A DNA stretch of 64,000 nt from Coxiellaceae bacterium. GTDB lineage: Bacteria > Pseudomonadota > Gammaproteobacteria > Coxiellales > Coxiellaceae. The stretch lies in assembly GCA_030680235.1 (NCBI GenBank), contig JAUXWQ010000012.1:22979-86978 (forward strand), given 5' to 3'. Within the stretch, counting starts at the first letter, position 1; the number at the start of each line of letters is the position of its first letter. Of the stretch, positions 8,863-16,843 are shown in pieces. The notes beneath the pieces were generated by a model. That model did not search any database. It worked only from the letters and a program-made list of their open reading frames with translations, and was not told the origin of the DNA. A program made the position numbers and the translations under genes.

Positions 8863-9273
8863 ATGACAAATAATAACGACCTTCGCAAAGCTGGCTTAAA
8901 AATTACAACGCCCCGCTTAAAAATTCTAGAATTGCTAGAAAACGCAAAACCGCATCATTTAAGTGCGGAGGCAATTTATCAACAATTAAAGGAGCAAAGT
9001 AATGACGTGGGTCTTGCAACAGTTTATCGTGTCTTAACACAATTTGAAGCAGCAGGGTTAATTCGTCGCCATAACTTTGAAGGTGGGTTTTCAGTATTTG
9101 AAATTGAACATGGCACACATCACGATCACTTAGTCTGTGAACGTTGTGGTTCTGTTAAAGAGTTTTTCGATGAAGCCCTTGAAAAAAGGCAATCTGAGAT
9201 TGCTGATAAAAATGGTTTTCAAATTACCGAGCATCACCACACCATTTATGGTATTTGCAGTGCTTGCAGATAA
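8863..9273 (+). CDS. fur: Ferric uptake regulator Fur
   Basis: 136 residues. N-terminal winged helix (LRKAGLKITTPRLKILELLE) with recognition region VGLATVYRVLTQFEAAGLI, then the metal-binding dimer domain with EHGTHHDHLVCERCGSVKEF and a final CSAC pair. Fur with Fe2+ represses iron-acquisition genes. It lies just downstream of valS and upstream of bamE; Fur next to BamE is a common gammaproteobacterial arrangement, though usually divergent rather than in the same direction as here. Confidence 0.96.
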   Translation: MTNNNDLRKAGLKITTPRLKILELLENAKPHHLSAEAIYQQLKEQSNDVGLATVYRVLTQFEAAGLIRRHNFEGGFSVFEIEHGTHHDHLVCERCGSVKEFFDEALEKRQSEIADKNGFQITEHHHTIYGICSACR

Positions 9274-9340
9274 CATTCCTAACAGAACAAAAAAGCGCTA
9301 TGATCCCAATCAAAGACAACCAAGATTAAGGCAATATATC

Positions 9341-9640
9341 ATGAAAAAATATTTATCATTGTTAATCGCAGCAAGCATTATACTCTGCGGATGTGTTTAC
9401 CATCCTCCTGTTTTTCAAGGCAATGTTTTGACACCTGAAAAAGTACAACAAATTCACACTGGGATGACATCCGAAGAAGTGGTTGCCAAATTAGGCACGC
9501 CTGTGCTGAAAAATGCGTATGAGACCAATCAAATAACCTACATCTACACGTCGCAAAAAGCGAGCAAACAAATGGAAATCAAAAAGCTTGAAATTGATTT
9601 CACCAATAATCGTGTGGCGACAGTGAGAACGTGGTTATAG
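9341..9640 (+). CDS. bamE: Outer-membrane assembly lipoprotein BamE (SmpA/OmlA)
   Basis: 99 residues from the ATG at 9341; the longer open frame from 9137 overlaps fur in another frame and is rejected. A lipoprotein signal peptide (MKKYLSLLIAASIILCGC, lipobox LCGC) is followed by the SmpA/OmlA fold: YHPPVFQGN, then KVQQIHTGMTSEEVVAKLGTP, and FTNNRV near the end. BamE is a periplasmic lipoprotein of the BAM machine that folds outer-membrane beta-barrels. Confidence 0.93.
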   Translation: MKKYLSLLIAASIILCGCVYHPPVFQGNVLTPEKVQQIHTGMTSEEVVAKLGTPVLKNAYETNQITYIYTSQKASKQMEIKKLEIDFTNNRVATVRTWL

Positions 9641-9650
9641 CTTTTGACTT

Positions 9651-9769
9651 GCGCTCACAGTTCTTGATGCGAGCCTGAGCGTAGCGAGTGTATTTTTGCA
9701 GGGTTTAAGCGCAAAGATATCCTGAAAAAACACTCGCTACGCTCAGGCTCGCATCAAGAAATGTGAGCG
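9651..9769. repeat. Palindromic intergenic repeat, family copy B
   Basis: The best-preserved copy: arms 9651-9702 and 9721-9769 pair almost without gaps (TTGATGCGAGCCTGAGCGTA against CGCTCAGGCTCGCATCAAGA), with GTAGCGAGTG next to the loop. It sits between convergent bamE and rnfH and would form a long hairpin in either transcript. Confidence 0.8.
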
Positions 9770-9826
9770 TTTTTTATATCACGTTGCATAGAGATCAGCC
9801 ATTATGAGCGTATACCTCTAACACAA

Positions 9827-10096
9827 TCACTTTCTTGCTTTCAACCGCCTTAATTCCTTTGGATCAATAACCAATAGCCGATAAATTTCAATGCGATCAC
9901 CCTCTTTGAGTGGCGCGTCTAATGTTACACGCTTACTAAAAATACCGACTGCAATATTAGCCAATTGTATTTCTGGAAAATGCGTTTGAATTTTTGATCG
10001 CGCAATCGCGAGTGCAACCGTGCAATTTTCTTCAACAGACAAAATAATTTCTTTTTGCCTGTTTTTTGCAGCATAAATAACAGAAACCGTAATCAC
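9827..10096 (-). CDS. rnfH: RnfH/UPF0125 ubiquitin-fold protein
   Basis: 89 residues with the RnfH beta-grasp signature: ISVIYA-like N-terminus (TVSVIYAAKNRQKEIILSVEE), VALAIARS, the middle VGIFSKRVTLDAPLKEGDRIEIYRLLVIDPKELRR. It overlaps ratA by 4 bases, the standard ratA-rnfH pair. Its biochemical role is not settled in any organism. Confidence 0.9.
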   Translation of the reverse strand: MITVSVIYAAKNRQKEIILSVEENCTVALAIARSKIQTHFPEIQLANIAVGIFSKRVTLDAPLKEGDRIEIYRLLVIDPKELRRLKARK

Positions 10097-10545
10097 AAAG
10101 ATGGCCCCGATACAGCAACCTTATCACCATACACTTTTTTTGCGCGCTGCGAAAAAGCATCCACAAGCGTTGTAATCGTTGATCTAAAATAACCATCCAT
10201 CAAACGATACATCAAAGGCAATTCATAGGTTAAATGAATACTCACTTTACAGCCCTGCTCACCATGCGGCTCAAATGACCAAAAACCTTCCAATGCATTA
10301 AACGCACCTGTCACCAATGTCATATCGATACGCTTATTTTCAACAGGTGTATTTAAGGTTGTAAATGATTCTTTTTTGATGCCAGCAGACAATACAATCG
10401 TACCAAAAATACCCTTAGGTGTATTTTCCACATAACTGTCTGCACAAGCCGGCACAAATTCTTTATAAGTTGTAATGTCACTGACCAATGCAAACATTTC
10501 TGCAGGCGAATAAGGGGTGGTAATACTATGATCGATGGTTGGCAT
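10093..10545 (-). CDS. ratA: RatA/Coq10-like START-domain protein
   Basis: 150 residues of the polyketide-cyclase/START fold; conserved start SITTPYSPAEMFALVSDI followed by YKEFVPAC and later FWSFEPHGEQGCKVSIHL. Family members include yeast Coq10 (ubiquinone binding) and E. coli RatA/PasT, reported as an anti-association factor for ribosomes or a ubiquinone-related protein. First gene of the ratA-rnfH pair, divergent from smpB. Confidence 0.88.
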   Translation of the reverse strand: MPTIDHSITTPYSPAEMFALVSDITTYKEFVPACADSYVENTPKGIFGTIVLSAGIKKESFTTLNTPVENKRIDMTLVTGAFNALEGFWSFEPHGEQGCKVSIHLTYELPLMYRLMDGYFRSTITTLVDAFSQRAKKVYGDKVAVSGPSL

Positions 10546-10670
10546 GAGAGTTCCTATCGTTAAAATGCTGACTGGCTTATATTACAAGATTTTTTTTGGG
10601 TTTTCTGTAATAACGTGTGAATTCTGATATCCTTTCTCAAGAGCAATGTCATCTGTCTGAGACAAAAAAA

Positions 10671-11144
10671 ATGAGTCCAAAATCCGATAAAAAAGCCCCA
10701 GAGCGTTTAATTGCGTCAAATAAAAAAGCGTGGCATGACTACACCATTGAAACACAATATGAAGCGGGTGTTGCCTTGCAAGGCTGGGAAATCAAAAGTA
10801 TTCGCGCGGGGCACGTTCAACTAAAAGAGAGCTATGTTATCTTTAAAAATGGTGAAGCATACTTATTTGGTGCGCACATCACACCATTATCAACCGCGTC
10901 AACGCATATTGAACCGGATCCCATACGCTCACGAAAACTATTACTCCATCAAAAAGAACTGAATAAATTATTCACTGCTAAAGAACGTGAAGGTTGTACC
11001 ATCATTCCGCTTGATTTACATTGGTTTCACAACCGTGTGAAGTTACAAATTGCCGTTGCCAAAGGGAAAAAACAGCATGATAAACGTGCCAGCATCAAAG
11101 AACGCGACTGGAATCGAGAAAAGCACCGTATTTTAAAAAAATAG
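10671..11144 (+). CDS. smpB: SsrA-binding protein SmpB
   Basis: 157 residues from the ATG at 10671 (MSPKSDKK...), the normal SmpB length; an upstream GTG at 10617 would add 18 atypical residues. Landmarks: [42 protein letters not shown], and the basic tail [16 protein letters not shown], which becomes helical in the mRNA channel. SmpB loads tmRNA onto stalled ribosomes; its RNA partner ssrA lies 2.5 kb downstream. Confidence 0.96.
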   Translation: MSPKSDKKAPERLIASNKKAWHDYTIETQYEAGVALQGWEIKSIRAGHVQLKESYVIFKNGEAYLFGAHITPLSTASTHIEPDPIRSRKLLLHQKELNKLFTAKEREGCTIIPLDLHWFHNRVKLQIAVAKGKKQHDKRASIKERDWNREKHRILKK

Positions 11145-11151
11145 GTCACTT

Positions 11152-12090
11152 ATGCCTGAAGAAATAAAACATCACGCCATCTCTCCTGCTACGACGATGC
11201 AAGCTGGCTTTATGAGCAGCATGATAACCTTTGCTATTCGTTGGATACCTGAATGCAAGGTAAATCGATCCATTGTCAACGGCGCTGGAACGAGCAACAC
11301 TTGGCGATCTTATGCCAATATCGGCATTCTTTGGGACCTAGGCTATCGCGTCCCCGCCAATACTTTTGGTTTTCCAGCACAATACCACTTAAAAGAAGCT
11401 TGCTTTAAGCAATTAGATGAACGCTATCATACGCGCAGCAATAAAATTGCCATTCATGCGCTCACCGGATGGGCAGCCGCTATGCTTGAGGCAGCTCTTT
11501 TTTATCCCTTAGATTCGATGCGAACACTCGCTCAGATAAAACCAGACATATTTAATGGTCGCAGTTTTCATTATTTTCTGACACACCAAGCACAACTGCG
11601 CCGTGGTATCGGTATAACGCTCGTCAGAAACACGCTCACAAACATCACAGGCTGGAGCGCAAAAGCTGCCACAGAGACGTCGTTTGAAAAAACAGAGATG
11701 AGCCTTGCTTATCAGACCTTACTATCATCCATTGCTTTTGCTTTTACACGAATTTTTATTGGCTATCCGTTGACAACCCTTGGCATCCTGCTACAAACAG
11801 ACACAAGCGTAAAAACTACACACTCACTGAAAGAAAAATACCATCACACGCTACAAATTTCACAAAATCGCCTCAAAGAAAAAGGCTTTTTATCGCTCTA
11901 TCAAGGATTCGCATTGAAAGGTGGTGCACAAATAGCAACGGCCTGCCTACAAATGTGGTTATTTAGCTGGTGGATTCATCCTAATAGAAAACCATTATCC
12001 AGACATTCTTTTTTTAGTGCGACTGAAAAAAAATCAACTTTAGCAATAACCATTGATCAACAGGAAAATACCCATGAAAATCGGCGATAA
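11152..12090 (+). CDS. Mitochondrial-carrier-family-like protein, candidate host-directed effector
   Basis: 312 residues with the threefold plan of eukaryotic SLC25 carriers (three ~100-residue repeats, each two helices). Repeat 2 has the carrier signature in FYPLDSMRTLAQ (P119-x-D121-x-x-R124); repeat 3 has GYPLTTLGILLQ (206-215) followed by GFLSLYQGFALKGG (245-258), the typical matrix-helix/second-helix motif; repeat 1 is more degenerate around P33-E-C-K. A polar tail follows from about residue 278. Bacteria lack this family except for a few intracellular species; Legionella LncP is a type IV effector that enters mitochondria. That this protein is secreted and what it carries are inferences. 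It starts 8 bases after smpB, and bcp begins inside its last 17 bases. Confidence 0.75.
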   Translation: MPEEIKHHAISPATTMQAGFMSSMITFAIRWIPECKVNRSIVNGAGTSNTWRSYANIGILWDLGYRVPANTFGFPAQYHLKEACFKQLDERYHTRSNKIAIHALTGWAAAMLEAALFYPLDSMRTLAQIKPDIFNGRSFHYFLTHQAQLRRGIGITLVRNTLTNITGWSAKAATETSFEKTEMSLAYQTLLSSIAFAFTRIFIGYPLTTLGILLQTDTSVKTTHSLKEKYHHTLQISQNRLKEKGFLSLYQGFALKGGAQIATACLQMWLFSWWIHPNRKPLSRHSFFSATEKKSTLAITIDQQENTHENRR

Positions 12091-12517
12091 GATCACTTTT
12101 ACTGGAAAAACAAAAGATGGCGAATTGAATTTATCAGATTTACTTGGGAAAAATATTGTTATTTATTTTTATCCCAAAGATAGCACGCCCGGTTGTACCA
12201 TTGAGTCTAAAGCATTTCGTGATCACTACACAGAATTTAAAGCTAAAAATACGGAAATTATTGGCATTTCACGTGACAACTTAAAATCACATTGTAAATT
12301 TATCAATAACCATCAGTTAAATTTTCCTTTGATTAGCGATGAAGATGAATCCATCTGTAAATTATTTGATGTACTCAAAGAAAAAAGCATGTTCGGTAAA
12401 AAATATTTTGGTATTGATCGCAGTACTTTTTTAATTGATGAAAATGGCATTTTACAAAAAGAATGGCGCGGCGTGTCAGTGATGGGGCATGTCAAAGAAG
12501 TACTACAATCAATTTAA
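12074..12517 (+). CDS. bcp: Peroxiredoxin, Bcp/PrxQ type
   Basis: 147 residues from the ATG at 12074 (MKIGDKITFTG), preceded by CAGGAAAA. The thioredoxin fold carries the peroxidatic cysteine in KDSTPGCTIESKAFRD (about residue 40); the usual resolving cysteine five residues on is replaced by Lys, so this is probably a one-cysteine or atypical form. C-terminal FLIDENGILQKEWRGV is typical. It reduces hydroperoxides using thioredoxin. It overlaps the carrier-like gene by 17 bases, so translation is likely coupled. Confidence 0.92.
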   Translation: MKIGDKITFTGKTKDGELNLSDLLGKNIVIYFYPKDSTPGCTIESKAFRDHYTEFKAKNTEIIGISRDNLKSHCKFINNHQLNFPLISDEDESICKLFDVLKEKSMFGKKYFGIDRSTFLIDENGILQKEWRGVSVMGHVKEVLQSI

Positions 12518-12619
12518 ATAATCGCGATGCTTGAGAGTAGTGCTTTATTTGTATGTAACAGGAAATATCCAGATAAATTTTATAATGAGAAATTATTGGC
12601 ATGTATTTTTAAATCTATC

Positions 12620-13576
12620 TCATACAAAAAAATTCGCGATGTGTGTCTTTAAATCAGAAAATAGTGTTACGTCATGTAATTTTCCTATTAGCTCCACTTT
12701 ATTTTCCAATAAACGCGCATAATATTTTCCGAATTTTCTGCATTGCAACATTGCTATTTTTTCACCTTCTAAGTCAATCAATCCTTTTGCATGCTGTAAA
12801 AATAATTCACCCCTATCTTTTTTTGAAGGTGTTTTAAAATCAGAATCTATGAGTTGTTGAAATAACCATGGCTGCCCTACGCTCGCACGTGCAATCATAA
12901 ATCCCGCACAATGTGTTTTTTCAAAAACAACATTAAGAGACTTGTGATCTGTAATATCGCCATTGGCAATCACAGGAATATTAACAGCAGCAACAATCGC
13001 TGCAATTGCCTCTGTTTGTGCTGGAACAGTGTAATCATGCGTCCAGTGACGTCCATGCACAATAATCGCATCAGCGCCAGCTTGCTCTGCCATTTGTGCA
13101 TTTGTCACATCACAAAATTCTTGGTGATTCGCATCAATACGCACTTTAATGGTTACAGGAACATTGGGGTCTTGTTTCATCGCTTGAATTAATTGTGCTA
13201 ATTTTTTTTCATCTGTTAATAATTGACTGCCACAATTTTTTTTACGAATTTTAGGCTGTGGGCAACCGCAATTTAAATCCAATAAATCTGCTTTTTGTGA
13301 AATCGCATAAGCGGCTGCACGCGCCACAATATCTGGATTATTCCCTGATAATTGCCAACATAAATTTTTTTCATTTGAAGCACGCGATTGATAACGCGGA
13401 CTACGATCGGTGCCGCTTGCAATATGATGTGCTGATAGCATCTCAGTGCAGCAATAAGCAGCGCCGCCAAATTGCCATACCAATTCACGAAATGGCGCAC
13501 AAGAAATCCCCGCCAATGGTGCTTGAATTAAATTACTTTCAAACTTTTTTTTGCCGATAACTAACGGTTTTATCAT
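12620..13576 (-). CDS. tRNA-dihydrouridine synthase (DUS family)
   Basis: 318 residues, TIM-barrel flavoprotein. Motifs: LIQAPLAGISCAPFRELVW (FMN site), YCCTEMLSA, QLSGNNP, DLNCGCPQPKIRKKNCGSQLL with the catalytic Cys in KNCGS, IKVRID, IIVHGR and IPVIANGDI. It reduces uridines to dihydrouridine in tRNA using NADPH and FMN. It is closest to the DusB-like branch, but the subfamily (DusA, B or C) is not safe from reading alone. Convergent with bcp and divergent from ssrA. Confidence 0.92.
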   Translation of the reverse strand: MIKPLVIGKKKFESNLIQAPLAGISCAPFRELVWQFGGAAYCCTEMLSAHHIASGTDRSPRYQSRASNEKNLCWQLSGNNPDIVARAAAYAISQKADLLDLNCGCPQPKIRKKNCGSQLLTDEKKLAQLIQAMKQDPNVPVTIKVRIDANHQEFCDVTNAQMAEQAGADAIIVHGRHWTHDYTVPAQTEAIAAIVAAVNIPVIANGDITDHKSLNVVFEKTHCAGFMIARASVGQPWLFQQLIDSDFKTPSKKDRGELFLQHAKGLIDLEGEKIAMLQCRKFGKYYARLLENKVELIGKLHDVTLFSDLKTHIANFFV

Positions 13577-13674
13577 GATATTTAACCCTTTTTACCTGCT
13601 CAGTGTAATTGAAAAATCGAAGAAATTCCCGAGAAAACTTGCCTTTTTTGAGCATGCGCGTACAATCAGTACGC

Positions 13675-13680
13675 TATAAT
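13675..13680 (+). promoter_or_regulatory. ssrA promoter -10 box
   Basis: A perfect TATAAT lies seven bases before the first tmRNA base. No good -35 hexamer is found at 16-18 bases spacing; TTGAGC at 13648-13653 is too far away (21-base spacer). Confidence 0.65.
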
Positions 13681-13687
13681 AAGTCTA

Positions 13688-14080
13688 GGGGACGACACGG
13701 TTTCGACAGTGATCGTAGGCCAAAGGTGCATGCCGAGTGGCGCAATAACGCTCGTTAAACAACCAGTTGCAAATTTAGTTGCAAACGATAGCAACTTCGC
13801 TGCTGAAGCAATCGCTGCCTAAACCCCAGTAGATTCTTCAACGCCGCCTAAAAAACGGCAACAGCCTATTGACCCGATTCGCTTATCGGTTGGAGTCAAT
13901 AGTCATATAGGTAAGACCGCAAGCACGACATGGCTCATGGTGTGTTTGTCAAATCAAAGGGCTCGCTGTTCAATAATCCCGACTGCTGGAATGTGAACGG
14001 TTAAACTCGAAGGCAGCTCTAAGCATGTAGAGCTAATGGAAGAAAATCATTGGACGCGGGTTCGATTCCCGCCGTCTCCA
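13688..14080 (+). ncRNA. ssrA: tmRNA (ssrA)
   Basis: Starts GGGGACGACACGGTTTCGAC and ends with the T-arm GGTTCGATTCCC and GTCTCCA; the 5' GGGGAC pairs with the 3' GUCUCC. The resume frame at 13781-13822 reads ANDSNFAAEAIAA then TAA. The 3' CCA is not encoded here (CTT follows the discriminator base). tmRNA rescues stalled ribosomes together with SmpB. The genomic island begins just downstream. Confidence 0.97.
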
Positions 14081-14119
14081 CTTAATACACCTCCAACAAA
14101 ATCCAAAAACATCCTAAAG

Positions 14120-14174
14120 CCCTTGTAAATACTGGGTTTCTTCTTTATTCTTCGTCCAGCGATGTCCAATGAAT
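14120..14174 (+). repeat. Left island direct repeat (attL candidate)
   Basis: Begins CCCTTGTAAATACTGGGTTT and ends GTCCAATGAAT; partner at 23575-23629. The exact crossover could instead lie in the GCCGTC at the tmRNA end (14071), which also recurs at 23564. Confidence 0.7.
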
Positions 14175-14247
14175 ACCCCCAAAAGCCACGCTTAAGTTGG
14201 GGTATTACTGGGGGCATTTCGATACCCCCAAAAGGAGATACCCCCAA
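14170..14247. promoter_or_regulatory. Repeated ATACCCCCAAAA boxes before the integrase
   Basis: ATACCCCCAAAA-type boxes occur at about 14173, 14222 and 14239 in one direction and as GGGGTATTACTGGGGG (about 14199) in the other. A further TGGGGGTATTTT lies near the right end (about 23479). This is the pattern expected for integrase/excisionase arm sites; AlpA-type proteins could also bind here. Confidence 0.5.
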
Positions 14248-14248
14248 A

Positions 14249-15472
14249 ATGGCATTAACCGATACCAAAGTACGCACTGCCAAGGCTCACGAGAAAGCTT
14301 ATAAGCTGACGGACGAAAAAGGCCTGTATTTGTTCATCAAACCAAATGGCTCGAAATCATGGCGCTTCAAGTACCGCGTTGCTGGGAAAGAAAAGCTACT
14401 GTCGATTGGTCTCTACCCTGATGTTAGCTTAGAGGACGCACGAGACGTACGTGATGCCGCAAGAAAGAACCTCTCCAAAGACATTGACCCAGCTGCACTC
14501 AAGCAATCAAACAAGCGCTCCAAAAAAGAGGCGACGGAAAATAGCTTCGAAATGGTTGCTCGCGAATGGCATGTGAAGTTCTCATTAAAATGGACACCAA
14601 AGCATGGCGAGCGCATTTTGATTCGCCTTGAAAAAGATATCTTCCCTTACGTTGGTCAAAAACCCATCTCTGAAATCACCACCCCCGAATTATTAAGCGC
14701 AGTGCGCCGCATTGAAAGTCGTGGCGCCATTGAAACCGCACACCGTGCTTTGCAAAATTGCGGACAAATTTTTCGATATGCCATTGCCTCTGGGAAAGCG
14801 GAACGTGATGTCTCTGCTGATTTACGGGGCGCATTAACACCTGTTAAACAAAAACATTTTGCGTCGATTACTGATCCTGTCGCTATTGCTGGATTACTGC
14901 GTGCAATTGATGGCTACAAAGGTCACTTCGCTACAAGATGCGCCCTACAATTGGCACCCCTACTCTTTGTTCGCCCTGGTGAGTTACGTAATGCAGAATG
15001 GTCAGAAATAAGCTTCATGAATGCTGAATGGCGCATTCCTGCAGAGAAAATGAAAATGCGTGTGCAGCATATTGTTCCACTAAGCACACAAGCAATTTCA
15101 ATCTTACAAGAAATGCATGCGCTCACAGGCAACGGACAATATATCTTCCCCAGTGTTCGCAGTATCAAACGACCCATGTCAGATAACACACTAATTGCCG
15201 CCCTACGCCGACTTGGCTACACCAAAGAGGAAATTACCCCTCATGGGTTCCGTTCGATGGCTAGCACGCTTTTAAATGAGCAAGGCTGGAATCCTGACGC
15301 TATTGAGCGACAGCTCTCACATGGCGAAAAAGACACCGTTCGTGCGGCTTACAACTTCGCCCAATATCTTCCCGACAGAAAGAAGATGATGCAGGCGTGG
15401 GCAGAATATTTAGATAAATTAGCCTCTCAAAATCTCACACACGAAATTATACAGACACGAACTACATTATGA
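14249..15472 (+). CDS. int: P4-type tyrosine integrase
   Basis: 407 residues from the ATG at 14249, which follows AAAGGAG; a longer frame from 14162 lies inside attL and is rejected. N-terminal DUF4102 arm-binding domain (MALTDTKVRTAKAHEKAYKL, LYLFIKPNGSKSWRFKYR), SAM-like core-binding domain, and a catalytic domain with Arg in RPGELRNAEW, HGFRSMAST (H-x-x-R), and the late LSHGEKDTVRAAYN with the nucleophile Tyr in the final RAAYNFAQYL. It recombines attachment sites at the ssrA 3' region. Confidence 0.95.
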   Translation: MALTDTKVRTAKAHEKAYKLTDEKGLYLFIKPNGSKSWRFKYRVAGKEKLLSIGLYPDVSLEDARDVRDAARKNLSKDIDPAALKQSNKRSKKEATENSFEMVAREWHVKFSLKWTPKHGERILIRLEKDIFPYVGQKPISEITTPELLSAVRRIESRGAIETAHRALQNCGQIFRYAIASGKAERDVSADLRGALTPVKQKHFASITDPVAIAGLLRAIDGYKGHFATRCALQLAPLLFVRPGELRNAEWSEISFMNAEWRIPAEKMKMRVQHIVPLSTQAISILQEMHALTGNGQYIFPSVRSIKRPMSDNTLIAALRRLGYTKEEITPHGFRSMASTLLNEQGWNPDAIERQLSHGEKDTVRAAYNFAQYLPDRKKMMQAWAEYLDKLASQNLTHEIIQTRTTL

Positions 15473-16125
15473 AAATACAAAATAGGCAAACAAAATTAAA
15501 CTATCAAATATACCTAGCAAAAGAAAAATGGACAGCTCTTGAAGCAGCTTGCTATCTGTTCCAAACAACCCCTAATGACAACGAAACTATAACTTACGAT
15601 GGATATGGAAACCTTGAAATTCAAAATCTAGAAATTCAAGAAGCGCTAGATGCTATCAATAGTTGGGATCTAAGTTATCAGACTCACCCATTTACTTACG
15701 TTGAAATCGCAATAAAAAAATGTCTCTTGGAGGAAATACCAGAGAAACTGTTATCAGGTATAAAAAAAATTACCGATAATTATTCACCTGAAGAATTACT
15801 TCAGTTCATTAACAAACACCCATCACTAACAGTACAACTAAATTTAAATAAGACAATAACAGAAAATAACAATATATCTCCCGAAACCGAAAACCCACTA
15901 AGCAAAACCGAACGAAAAAAAATGTACGCAATACTCCTGGCAATGGCTGTAGAAAAATATGAGTATGATCCAACTTTACCAAAAAATAAGGCAACGGGAA
16001 CAAATAATCACAGTATTAGGGCATCGACCGAATCGATTGGACACAGCATTGATGATCAAACCATAAAAAATTATCTTGAAAAAGCTGTTGAGCTATTAAA
16101 CTACAAACCGATCAAGAAAAAATAA
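15469..16125 (+). CDS. Island protein of unknown function
   Basis: 218 residues, no recognised domain. It starts inside the integrase stop (ATGA overlap), so it is translated with int. The N-terminal half contains WTALEAACYLFQ, of the sort seen in many integrase-adjacent island proteins. The C-terminal third (LSKTERKKMYAILLAMAVEK through SIGHSIDDQTIKNYLEKAVELL) looks like a conserved island module ending in an amphipathic helix. A DNA-binding or accessory role is possible but unproven. Confidence 0.65.
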   Translation: MKIQNRQTKLNYQIYLAKEKWTALEAACYLFQTTPNDNETITYDGYGNLEIQNLEIQEALDAINSWDLSYQTHPFTYVEIAIKKCLLEEIPEKLLSGIKKITDNYSPEELLQFINKHPSLTVQLNLNKTITENNNISPETENPLSKTERKKMYAILLAMAVEKYEYDPTLPKNKATGTNNHSIRASTESIGHSIDDQTIKNYLEKAVELLNYKPIKKK

Positions 16126-16271
16126 CACCGAAAGCTAATGTTACAAAAAAGCGAAAACTTCTCGGTTATTTAAAATTTTTTATCGGTTAACTTTTTGTCA
16201 AATTCGGCCAATACAAACTTCATCTCCAGTAACATTTCTTTACGTCTAATAGCACATAAAGAGATATCAAT

Positions 16272-16475
16272 ATGCACCAAACCATCTTACGACTTCCAAC
16301 GGTTAAAAATCGCACTGGATTATCGCGTTCATCAATCTATTTAAAGATCTCCGAAGGCGAATTCCCTCGCCAAATAAAAATTGGCACCCGCCAATCTGGT
16401 TGGATTGAAAGTGAAATCGATGAGTGGATCGAACAACGAATTAACGAAAGCAGAAACAACAAAGGGGGCAATTAA
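16272..16475 (+). CDS. AlpA-family excision regulator
   Basis: 67 residues. A MerR-like helix-turn-helix: LRLPTVKNRTGLSRSSIYLK, GEFPRQIKIGTRQSGW, IESEIDEWIEQR. AlpA proteins switch on integrase or act as excisionase (Vis) in P4/CP4-57-type elements. Its stop overlaps the start of the next gene by one base. It is the first gene of the island's replication cluster. Confidence 0.92.
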   Translation: MHQTILRLPTVKNRTGLSRSSIYLKISEGEFPRQIKIGTRQSGWIESEIDEWIEQRINESRNNKGGN

Positions 16476-16843
16476 TGAATCTCAATGCAAATAAAGACCC
16501 CCGGTTCGTTGGCACGATGAGGGCTCTTAACAATAACAGAAGTTCAAATTTTACCACAAAACAACATGGACGAGAATTTGATCGAACATTACTTCCTGCG
16601 CCTCCATCATATTATTGCAAACAATTTCCTGACATGAAAATTAAATCTGGATCAGTAAAAGTCCGCTGCTGTTTTCATCAGCCTGACAAAAACCCAAGCT
16701 TACTAATTTCTATGATTGATGGACATTTCAAGTGCCTATCTTGTGGCACAAAAGGACGTGATGTAATTGCATTTCATATGCAACGTTATGGCATCACCTT
16801 CCCACAAGCAGTAACCTATTTTGGAGCATGGAACTATGAATAA
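16475..16843 (+). CDS. CHC2 zinc-finger primase-type protein
   Basis: 122 residues; the C-terminal half carries the DnaG-type CHC2 finger: C-x2-H-type VRCCFHQPDKNPSLLIS then HFKCLSCGTKGRDVIAFHM and ITFPQAVTYFG. This finger reads single-stranded template in primases. The rest of a primase (TOPRIM) is in the next gene, so primase and helicase functions are split over two proteins that overlap by 8 bases. Confidence 0.88.
   Translation: MNLNANKDPRFVGTMRALNNNRSSNFTTKQHGREFDRTLLPAPPSYYCKQFPDMKIKSGSVKVRCCFHQPDKNPSLLISMIDGHFKCLSCGTKGRDVIAFHMQRYGITFPQAVTYFGAWNYE

Noticed and set aside
9137..9340. N-terminal extension of bamE
   Set aside because: It overlaps fur in another frame; the lipoprotein signal peptide starts at 9341.
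12531..13560. Plus-strand ORFs over the dus gene
   Set aside because: They are shadows of the 318-codon dus gene with all DUS motifs on the minus strand.
14162..14248. Longer start of the integrase
   Set aside because: It falls in attL and the repeat boxes; AAAGGAG precedes the ATG at 14249.
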